Shown here in pieces: positions 56,002 through 64,000 of a stretch of 64,000 nucleotides of DNA. Source of the DNA: Brasenia schreberi (Eukaryota; Streptophyta; Magnoliopsida; Nymphaeales; Cabombaceae); the NCBI GenBank assembly GCA_036023115.1, contig JAYKKT010000055.1, positions 8,267,001 to 8,331,000 on the forward strand, given 5' to 3'. The notes under the pieces are model-generated. The model saw nothing but the letters and a program-made list of their open reading frames with translations. It made no database searches and was not told the origin of the DNA. How positions within the stretch are numbered: the stretch's first letter is position 1; every line of letters starts with the position of its first letter. A program made the position numbers and the translations under genes.

Positions 56002-56017
56002 TAAAAAATGTTTGCAA
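56002..56017. repeat. LINE-D target-site duplication, left copy
   Basis: TAAAAAATGTTTGCAA, exactly repeated at 59295-59310. The T/A-rich start fits LINE endonuclease cutting. Confidence 0.95.
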
Positions 56018-56079
56018 CAACAACAACAACAACAAAGCCTTTTCCCATACTAGACGGGGTCAGCTACCTGGATTCTTTG

Positions 56080-57600
56080 TTTCCACAGATCCCTATCATG
56101 TGCCATGTTAGCAGTTAACTCCCAATACGCTAGATCATTCTTTATTGTTTCTTTCCAACACTTTTATGGTCGTCCTCTACCTCTTTTAATACTTTCCAAA
56201 TTTAGTTTTTCTAACCCTCCTACAGGTTCTTCTTTTAATCTTCTTTCTATATGTCCAAACCATCTTAAACGACGTTCTCTAATTTTATCCTCTATTGCTG
56301 TCACTCCTAATTTGTTTCTAATAACCTCATTATGTATACGGTCTTTTCTTGTATGACTACTCATCCATCTCAACATCTTCATTTCTATCACAGACATCTT
56401 TTGTACATATTGATGATTAACTACAACACTCATAACCATAAAACATGGCAGGCCTAATTGCTGCTCTATAATATTTACCTTTTAACTTTAATGGTATCTT
56501 CTTATCACAAAGAATACCTGATGCTCCTCTCTATTTTAACCAACCAACATTAATTCTATGCGTAACATCTCCATCAATTCTTCCATCACTCTGAAAAATT
56601 GACCCTAAGTATTTAAAACTTTACTTTTGGGTAATGCAATGTGTGCCAATTTTAATTTCTATGTCCTCTGAAGTAATCAAATGATCAAACTTACATTCCA
56701 TATATTTTGTCTTTGTTCTACTAAGTTGGAGGCCTTTGTTTTCTAATGTTTCTCTCCATAGTTCCAATTTTCTATTAACTTTTTCCTTAGACTCCTCCAC
56801 TAATACAATGTCATGTGCAAATAACATACACCAAGGTACTTCATCTTGAATATATTTTGTTAACTCATCCATCACCATTATACATAAGTATGGACTTAAA
56901 GTTGATCCTTGATGTAACCCATTATTAACTTCAAAGAAGTTTGTCGTTCCTTCATTGAGTCCTCACACATATTTTTGCACCATCATACATGTCTCTTATA
57001 AGGTTAATATATGTCAATGGGATACCTCTTTTTTCTAAAGTTCTCCAAAGAACCTCCCTCGGTTCCCTATCATAAGCTTTTTCTAGATCAATAAATATCA
57101 TGTGAAGGTCTTTCTTTTTTGCTCTAAAATGTTTCATAAGACGTCTCAAAAGGTGAATCGCTTCAATAGTAGATATGCCTGGCATGAATCCAAATTGGTT
57201 CTCTATTGTACTTGATACTTGTCTTAACCTATGTTCGATAATTCTTTCCCATAATTTCATAGTATGACTCATTAACTTGATACCTCGATAATTTGTACAA
57301 TTTTGAATGTCTTCCTTGTTCTTATATATGGGTATAAGTGTACTTGATCTCCATTCCTCAGGCATCTTTTGGTTTTTCCATATTTTATTAAATAGTCTTG
57401 TGAGCCAAGTGATTCCTATTTCTCCTAGTATTTTCCAAACTTCTATAGGAATATTATCTGGTCCTACCGATTTACCACTCTTCATATGTTTAAGAGCCTC
57501 CTTGACTTCATTCTTTTGAATACGTCGGTAGAAATTGTGGTTTATATACTTTTCTAACTTGGCTAAATCTCCTAAACTAATACTAACATCTTTATTTTCA
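56080..57600 (-). pseudogene. LINE-D reverse transcriptase (broken)
   Basis: Frame 56952-57485 opens with [20 protein letters not shown] and contains [39 protein letters not shown] and [17 protein letters not shown]. After a frameshift near 56952, frame 56621-56878 gives [20 protein letters not shown]: the FADD catalytic motif reads FAHD, so one metal-binding aspartate is lost. 56164-56439 is the C-terminal part, MLRWMSSHTRKDRIHNEVIR and RERRLRWFGHIERR. It lies in the same order as in the plant RTE family. Confidence 0.92.
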
Positions 57601-57626
57601 TTAAAAAGATTATAAAAATAGTTTTT

Positions 57627-58890
57627 TCATCTATTTCTTATATCATCATTTGCCACTAGAATTTTTTCATCCTCGTCTTTTATGCATCTAACATAATTAA
57701 GATCTTTAGTTTTCTTATCTCTAGCCCTAGCTATCCTAAAAATATCTCTTTCACCCTCTTTTGAGTTGAGTTTTTTATATAAGTCCTCCCAAATCTTAGC
57801 TTTTGCTTCACTAACGGCCTTTTTCGCTTCCTTCTTTGCTTTCTTATAAGCTTCTAAAGTTTCACTAGTTTTCTTAGTATAATGTAATTTGTAACATGCC
57901 CTCTTTGCCTTGATTTTATTTTGTACTACTTTAATCCACCACCAAGCTTCTTTTTGTGCCGGTACACCTCCCTTAGATACCCCTAACACATCTTTCACCA
58001 CTTTCCTAATATGTATAGTCATATTGTTTCACATATCACAGGGTGTACCAACATAATTCCAAACATCTCCTTGATGGACTTTCTGTTTAAATATATATTC
58101 TTTCTCACTTTTGAGGTTCCACCATTTAGTCCGAATAGCTCGATGCACTCTTTTCTTCTTTGTCCATTTTTTTATTTGTAAATCCATAACTAAAAGTCAA
58201 TGCTGGGTGGTTAAGCTTTCTCCTGGAATTACCTTACAATCTTTACAACACGCTCTATCTTTTTTTCTACAAATAAAGTAATCAATTTGTGTTTGTGATA
58301 AGCCACTCTTATAAGTAATTAAATGTTCATCTCGTTTTTTGAAGATTGTATTGACTATAAAGAGATAAAATGCCATAGCAAAATTTAAAATCTCCCTACC
58401 TTCCTCGTTTATATCCCCAATACCAAAGTTTTGATGAATACCTTGATATCCTAATGCCTCTTTACCGACATGTCCATTTAAATCTCCTCCTAAACAAATC
58501 AACTCCCTTTGTGGAATCTTTTGAAACACCTTATCTAACTCTTCCCAAAAAATTGTCTTTATACTATCTTCTAGTCCTACTTGGGGTGCGTAAGCACAAA
58601 CTATATTCAAAACCTCTGCTCCTAACACTAATTTCAACGTCATGATTCTGTCACTATATTGTTGTATGTCTACTATACTCTCCTTTAAATCTTTATTTAT
58701 GATAATACCAACTCTGTTTCAAGCCTTTTCTTTACCTGAGTACCATAATTTAAAACCGGTATCCTCTATCTCCTTTGCTTTTTCTCCAACCCATTTTGTC
58801 TCTTGTAAATATAGAATATGAATCTTTCTTCGAATCATAGTATCTACCACCTCCATTAGCTTACCCGATAATGTTTCGATATTCTAAGAA
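57627..58890 (-). pseudogene. LINE-D endonuclease and linker (broken)
   Basis: MIRRKIHILYLQETKWVGEK with the catalytic glutamate (about 58790-58850), GFKLWYSGKEK, then frame 58197-58643 with NIVCAYAPQVGLEDS, ICLGGDLNGHVGKEALGYQ, KRDEHLITYKSGLSQTQIDY and KVIPGESLTTQH. All catalytic segments of the APE-type endonuclease are recognisable. The linker frame 57627-58022 is lysine-rich (AYKKAKKEAKKAVSEAKAK) and ends with GERDIFRIARARDKKTKDLN. Stops: in SWNIGTL (W to stop), within GIIINK upstream, at 58196, and at 57626. Confidence 0.92.
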
Positions 58891-59294
58891 CCAATACGAA
58901 TCTTATTTTCTAGGACTAGCTTCCTTACCCCCCACATCCGTTCATAATCAAAACGCGGAGACCCTCTCTGAAAATTTTTCACTACATTTGGGCGGCAATG
59001 TAGCGGGACTAACTTCTTTACCCACACCCGTTCATGATGTGGGAACCCTCTCTACAATTGATTCACTACATTCGGGCAAAAATGTAGTGGCCCTTACTTA
59101 CTTCTTACTGAATTCAGGCTCTGCAGCACGTCGCTAGGCGGGAATGCCCCAAAGCAATGCTCATAATTTTTGTAATCCATGTTATAAAAATCTAACGAAG
59201 TTTTACGCTGACTGTTAGAAGCCTGACACAACCCTCCTCCTTTATCCAGGCTTGGGACCGGCAATGCAAGGGTGATCCTTACATGGGCGGAGTT

Positions 59295-59310
59295 TAAAAA
59301 ATGTTTGCAA
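59295..59310. repeat. LINE-D target-site duplication, right copy
   Basis: TAAAAAATGTTTGCAA, identical to 56002-56017. Confidence 0.95.
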
Positions 59311-59817
59311 ATTTATAAATTTATTAAATTCCAAAACCCTGATATTCAAAAACAAATTAAATTCAAATCAGACCTTAGAAAACCGCTCGATCGAAAATAG
59401 TCTCATTCTGAAACCTGATACCTAAAGGTTAAAGTGGTTTGATACCCTACACCCGTGGAAGTGGTTAACGTGATTTGATACCCTACAACCGTTGAAAGTG
59501 GTTAAATGGTCAAGGTGGTTATAGACTGACTCATGGAGCAAAAGTAAGTCACCCTTGCAAACAGAAACTAGGAATGAAACCCAATATTTTCTAAAAATAA
59601 TATTTGAAGATTTCATTAAATTTGATGTTTTAAAATATAGAAATAATTTTAAAGAAAGTGTTTGAAACCATACCTGCCATATATATAATTCAGATCGAAA
59701 GGAGGCAAATTTTCCGAAAAGAAGAGGTATGAACCAAAAAGGCAACAACTGAGCACCTGCCAATTTCGATACTGTTGGGTAAGATAAACTGTAATTTTTA
59801 GTTTCAAGTATTAAAAA

Positions 59818-59910
59818 AGAAGGTCGACATCAAAAAAGGAAAGTCGACATTGAAGAAGGAAAGTCGACGCTTAGAAAGAAAGGTCGGCGTCAAGGAAGGA
59901 AAGTTGGCAT
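59818..59910 (+). repeat. GTCGAC-containing short tandem array in solo LTR
   Basis: Five units of about 19 bp built on AAGGAAAGTCGACATCA (GTCGAC, GTCGAC, GTCGAC, GTCGGC, GTTGGC). It lies about 1.1 kb upstream of the TATA box, as an LTR enhancer array might. Confidence 0.85.
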
Positions 59911-61000
59911 CATCCATGAAAAAGTAAAGTGATGCTCGATTTGGCAAGCCACCAAGAAGAAACTTATCAACTTCAACGTGGGTGAATTATGTGACTTGCC
60001 ATAGGTAGCCTTAGTCCACAGTTTGGTCGCTTGGAAGTTTTCAACGAGAAATTTATCTCTATTGGACAAATGGTCATGTATGCCTTAACACGGTGTCATC
60101 CCAACAAGGAAGCAAACACACTTGCCTTCCCAAGCAACTGGCCGAATTCAGCAACATGGCCAGTAGCCTACCACGTTAAGACCTCAACAAAGTGGTAGAG
60201 TGTTGTAAAGCCACTTGTCTTTTCCAGCTCCAACTGAATTCTGCAAGTAGATCCAACTTACCTTTCCTAGCCATGCAACCTCAACAAGTGAACAACTCCA
60301 AGCTCAGCCGAATTTCAACCTTCCAAGTCTGGCCAAGTTTAGCAATGACTTCAGCTCACCTTTCTTCCCAAACTTAAGTCAACTTCACAAGGTATCTTCC
60401 AAATCCAGCCAGCCGACTTTGGCAAGTGTATGCAACAGTTTTGGCCCGATTTAGAAGGCCATGTACAACACTTCACTTACTTATCCAAAGAGGACAACAA
60501 CATCCTTCCAAATCCAGCCAGTCGAGCTTTACTAAGGTGGACAACAACTTTCCAAATCTTAGTCAGCTGAATTAACCAGCAAGAAGAACGGAAGAGATCC
60601 CAAAATGGTGAGAGTCCGTTGAACAATGTGAGCAGTCCTTTCGAAAGCTCAGTTCAAATGTCATCGACCGGTTCATCAAGCTCAATAAACCAACATCCAC
60701 TTACTTTCTCAAGTCTTGGCTGAACACAACAGCTTTTCTAGTTCCAACTGAATTCAGTAACTAAGTTAAGCAAAGGGACAGTGTCACCCCAGCCCTGGCC
60801 GAATGTAGCAAGTTTTCCAAGACCTGGCTAGTTTCAACCAAGCTTGGTAACTTGCCATATCACGTTGAATGATTTTGGTAAGTGAGTGCAACATGCCTTG
60901 GCCCGATTTGGAAGGTCATGTATGACACACTCTTACCCCATTTCAACAACTTGCAACAAGGCAAGTTGCCTTACAAATGGCTGCACCCAATAGGCATGCC

Positions 61001-61008
61001 TATAAAAG
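61001..61008 (+). promoter_or_regulatory. TATA box of the solo LTR
   Basis: CCTATAAAAGGGGCC, a strong plant TATA context, with GA-rich sequence about 75 bases downstream (GAGGGAGAGAAAGAGAG). Inferred U3/R border. Confidence 0.6.
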
Positions 61009-62570
61009 GGGCCTCAAGGGGGTTGCAATGGATCATTTCTCGATCAACCAGATCAATCAGAGTTCTACCAATCATCCAGCAAGAGGGAGAGAAAGAGAGA
61101 GAGAGAAGTAGAAAGAGAGGAAGAAGAAGGCGCCACCAATTGCTAGCTGTCCTCCAATCCTTTCGCTACATGTCCATTCTTTCTTCATGCTTTCATAATT
61201 ATCTCCTTTTTCATTAAACTTTATGGGGTTGTAATTAAGGAGCTTAGGTCGATGTATTAATCAAGGTTCATATGTTGCCCCATCTTTCTTTCATTCATAT
61301 GTTATTCGTTATATATTTTAATTTTGATTCTTTCTACTCCATGACATAACGTAAGATTATAGACCTCTTAATCTCCCTATGCTCACCTGATAATTAGGAT
61401 TTTGTTTATTATTTTATAGCTGTAGATTCAATTTTAATTTGGACGAAAACACAAGCATGCATTTGAAAATCTGAAAAACTTGTTTTTTTGCACTATGCAC
61501 ACGTTCGATACATAATTTATCCCTCGTTATCCTCTGTTTCGAATATTTCAAAATTTTGCACGTCTACTATACACATACACACATTTTTGATAAAATTCTT
61601 GAGAATTTTACGCTTGTGAAACATCACTAATAAAATCAAAGAAGTTTTATTAAAATCAAAACAAATTCTAAAAAATGAGAGGTTTCTCCAATAGAGGTTG
61701 GGTTATTACCCAATATCTTTATACACAGTGAACCAATTTGATTGAAAATGGTCTCATTGGAAATTTGAAATCTACAGCTTTCTAAAAAAACCAATTTTAT
61801 AAAAATCGGAGGTTTGAGTATGAAAATACAATAGTTTTTCTAAACATGAAAATACAATAGTTTTTCTAAACCTTTGACTTTTTGGTATAGGTTTGTCCTG
61901 AATGTCTGAGTGGGGTGTATTTTTAGAATTAATTATATAAATCTACAACATATAAAATAAAAATAAAAATATTTTCTGAATTGTTACATCAAAATATGTT
62001 TTCTACAAAAATTTTAGATTTTTTGGAGATCCATAACTGTTCTAAAAAAAATCAGAGACGAGTCGCTGAAAACAGAATGAGTTTCTGTTTTTCAAGAACT
62101 TGGGATGTTTTTTAGTTTAGAAGTTAAAATCACGATTTTGTTAAACCTTTGAAATTGGAATTTTGTTTTTGAAAACTTATTGAATCTCAAACGATTTTCA
62201 AAGCTTCTAGGATGACCTTTGAGCAATGGTTTAAGAAAGCCTATATTGAAAAGAGCTCACTTACGCACAATCGTCTACACGAAGTGAGAAAATCAACTTT
62301 GTAGTTTGAGTAAACTAACTGACACGCTCGCACACACGATGTAGTTTAGAAATTTTATTTCAAATCTTCACATAGGTTTCGGAATAAAAATTCATGTCTA
62401 CAACCCTATCTCGACCTAGGCTGGCTTTTGCTTTTGTCTTGGCTTGGACTGACTCTCTGTCTTTACTTGGGCCGACTTTTTGTTTTGTCGTAACAGGGAG
62501 TTCTCTTTCTTCTCTCTTATATTTTTTTATTAAGCGTACCTTTTTGTTTTGTAGATTTCAGAATGAACCA

Positions 62571-62583
62571 GGCTCTGATACCA
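62571..62583 (-). other. copia-3 primer-binding site
   Basis: Minus strand TGGTATCAGAGCC, one base away from the LTR end GGCTATCA. Confidence 0.88.
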
Positions 62584-62584
62584 C

Positions 62585-63005
62585 TGATAGCCTTTGGGCG
62601 ACCTCTACAACGATCTGAGATAACTTTCTTCCTTATTTCTGGTACGCCACAACAATAATAGCAGCAACAACCTACTTCCTTCTTTTGAGTAGCAGAATAA
62701 CACGAAGTTTTGAGGCGGTTTCCACACAACCGATTTTCTAGAGAGGGTTTTCTCTTTGTTTTCATTGTGGTTATTCCCAGTGCACTCATATGTATTTATA
62801 AAGCAGTGTCGGCTCCTTTCCTCTCGGGTTTTCTAGTTGGGCTTTTTGTTTGGAGCCTCATTTAGTAGGTTATGGTGTTAATCCGTAACCAACTGACCGT
62901 TACAGATTAACACTGTAACTTCCACTATAGGTAACGGTTGGATGGTCAATCCAACCATTCTTGTGATAAGGTTGCCTATAATGGTCGCCTTTACGTTACA
63001 TAACA
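62585..63005 (-). repeat. copia-3 5' LTR (421 bp)
   Basis: Plus orientation TGATAGCCTTTGGGC...CGTTACATAACA. Partner of 50879-51302, many substitutions apart. Confidence 0.88.
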
Positions 63006-63280
63006 TGGGGTGAATCGTTCCGGTGACATTCCTCCTTCCATGTAGTTGTTGTTCTTCAATATGTTCTCAAAGTTTTTGCTATGTTATGTATATCAAAAGC
63101 CATGGAAACATAAAATGTGATCTATTGTCCGTCCCCACCCTATCTTGCCTCTAAAGATGAATTAACTACGGACTTGGAAAGAAGCACCACGTGTTGAGAT
63201 GCCTCACCTCGTCATGATCTTACGACGGACTAGTCATCTTCGGACTTTATAGACGAGGTCCTGACGACCTTCTCAATGTC
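63006..63280. other. Flank right of copia-3, nothing recognised
   Basis: AT-rich to about 63120, then more mixed sequence. No target duplication of copia-3 was identified here. Confidence 0.4.
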
Positions 63281-63720
63281 GTGAAACCTGCTCCACTTGG
63301 AGTCCTTGGTTCCCAAGTCATGGACGTGATCCCTCTCATCTTGGATTCTAAAGATGCCCCAAGATATGGCATTGAAGCCGCCGTGGAAAAACCGGTTGAT
63401 GACATTATGCACTCAAGTCCTAACAAGATTCTTGATGCCGTTTTTGAGGAGCTCCTCCTTCCCCACATTCCAAGCATGATCTTGCATTCCTAATGCATGA
63501 TGATGAAATGGAGAGGCATTTGCAGTTTGTGGAAGCTCTATTAGATGAAGAAATGTCGAATGATGAGTTTGCTTTCAAAGCTCTACACATTTTTGTAACC
63601 TTGCTTAGCGAGGCCCTAAAGATTGGCATTCAATCCTTTATCCGTGATGCTTTTCGTGCTTCAATAATTAGCTTCCACATTCCACTTAGTTGTTTCTCGA
63701 GAGAAAGCCATCATGAGTGA
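63281..63720 (+). other. Two unrecognised ORFs meeting at TAATG
   Basis: 63281-63493 (70 codons: VMDVIPLILDSKDAPRYGIE, NKILDAVFEELLLPHIPSM) and 63493-63720 (75 codons: MERHLQFVEALLDEEMSNDE, FAFKALHIFVTLLSEALKIG). Composition is protein-like, with regular hydrophobic spacing, and the GC content is higher than in the flanks, but I cannot name a family. They may be pieces of one broken frame, for instance the gag region of an undetermined element that extends past the right edge. Confidence 0.35.
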
Positions 63721-64000
63721 ACTTTCCCAACTTTGTTCCAAGCTCACAGGGTCGAGGCAAATTACAAGCTTACTTCAATCATCGAGGAGCGTGTATCTTT
63801 GTGGAGGATGAAATCTATTGTATGAGAATCCTTTTCGGCCATCTCTGGCAATCAAGCGCGGCTATTGGAAGAAGAGGAGATTATAAATGCCACCCTTGTT
63901 GATATTCATCTTTTATGGAGTGGACTACACTGCTTGCTCGAACGTGCTCCCCAACATTGACTATGTTATGTGTCTCGGCACTTGAAAACTTATTTTATGG

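Larger units (their letters stand above)
56018..59294 (-). mobile_element. LINE-D: full-length RTE-type LINE with 16-bp TSD
   Basis: 3277-bp minus-strand non-LTR retrotransposon. The 5' end is at 59294 (AACTCCGCCCATGTAAGG on the minus strand), with a 5' region containing three loose GCCCGAATGTAGTG repeats (58950-59130). A single ORF with endonuclease then RT follows, and the element ends CTAGTATGGGAAAAGGC plus a (TTG)n tail at 56018. The short ORF set, EN-RT order, absence of poly(A) and the microsatellite tail fit the RTE clade; an L1 origin is unlikely. The perfect 16-bp target duplication marks it as one of the younger insertions, yet its frame has several stops. Confidence 0.94.
55793..62402 (+). 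mobile_element. Large (3.3 kb) solo LTR, interrupted by LINE-D
   Basis: Begins TGTAAACACCCAATTTT and ends TTCATGTCTACA, with TG...CA ends; flanked by GCCCT (55788-55792) and ACCCT (62403-62407), a 5-bp target duplication with one mismatch. Removing LINE-D and one copy of its duplication leaves about 3317 bp. I find no PBS, polypurine tract or coding motif inside, but there is a TATA box TATAAAAG at 61001-61008, so this is read as a single very long LTR of the size seen in Ty3/gypsy Tat/Ogre/Athila-type elements. Such solo LTRs form by recombination between the two LTRs of one element. Alternative: a LARD whose LTRs I failed to detect. Orientation is taken from the TATA box. Confidence 0.75.
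50879..63005 (-). mobile_element. copia-3: Ty1/copia element interrupted by a solo LTR
   Basis: Minus-strand copia with LTRs 50879-51302 and 62585-63005 and PBS 62571-62583. pol lies at about 51480-54060, gag about 54060-55100, and a long leader at 55100-55787 and 62408-62570, interrupted by a 3.3-kb solo LTR (55793-62402) that itself holds a LINE. Without the insertions the element is about 5.5 kb, normal for copia. No 5-bp target duplication was found. Coding parts are heavily decayed, worse than in copia-1 or copia-4. Confidence 0.87.

Noticed and set aside
55793..62402. Interpreting the TGTAAACACCC...TCTACA unit as two-LTR element
   Set aside because: I could not find a direct repeat of its start near its end, nor a PBS or polypurine tract; solo LTR is simpler, though not certain.
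63493..63493. TAATG overlap as a sign of translational coupling
   Set aside because: Stop-start coupling is a bacterial operon feature. In this plant nuclear context it is more likely chance or one broken frame.

Overview
This is a nuclear segment of a flowering plant with a large, repeat-rich genome. The evidence is the set of families present: Ty1/copia and Ty3/gypsy LTR retrotransposons primed by initiator tRNA-Met (TGGTATCAGAGC), RTE-type LINEs ending in (TTG)n, DUF659-type hAT transposons, PPR-gene fragments, a nuclear copy of plastid rpoC1, and exons of the plant THO1/HPR1 gene. Most of the window is transposable elements, many nested in one another and nearly all decayed. I cannot place the species; monocot, eudicot and magnoliid all remain possible.

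Layout. 1-12.4 kb is a nest of four LTR elements. A non-coding element (LARD-2) was hit by a minus-strand copia (copia-2), which was hit in turn by a non-coding LARD-1 (5208-9155, TSD TGATT) and by copia-1 (1-4718, running off the left edge). A scrap of plastid rpoC1 follows at 12.45-12.7 kb. 12.9-19.45 kb is a three-layer nest: an old minus-strand LINE is split by a plus-strand LINE, which is split by hAT-1 (14521-17116, TSD GTGAAAG). 19.45-22.96 kb is a Ty3/gypsy element without its 3' part, joined to the 3' end of hAT-4 (22.97-24.5 kb) and a LINE reverse-transcriptase fragment (24.53-25.5 kb).

25.86-27.65 kb carries the best host gene: five clean, canonically spliced minus-strand exons for the N-terminal part of THO1/HPR1, a TREX/THO mRNA-export subunit. 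No later exon was recognised to its left, so either the next intron exceeds about 25 kb or the gene is truncated. 28.6-31.1 kb is hAT-2 (11-bp TIRs, 8-bp TSD with one mismatch). About 31.4-39.65 kb is hAT-3, split by complete copia-4 (33964-39339, TSD GTGAG).

40.8-44.48 kb is the most unusual unit: a small LTR retrotransposon with LTRs, PBS and polypurine tract but no recognised gag or pol. It carries a BiP/HSP70 fragment, two PPR-type fragments and an unidentified ORF, so it appears to be a gene-capturing LTR element. Just right of it, at 45.2-45.67 kb, is a broken intron-containing copy of the splicing factor YJU2/CWC16. 45.9-50.9 kb is sparse, with a tandem duplication, LINE tails, microsatellites and one GC-rich possible first exon. 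50.88-63.0 kb is copia-3, interrupted by a 3.3-kb solo LTR (TSD (G/A)CCCT), itself interrupted by a full-length LINE (56018-59294, 16-bp TSD). The last kilobase has two unrecognised ORFs.

The window works less as a gene cluster than as a stratified record of insertions. Direct tandem duplications of 50-210 bp recur inside unrelated elements.
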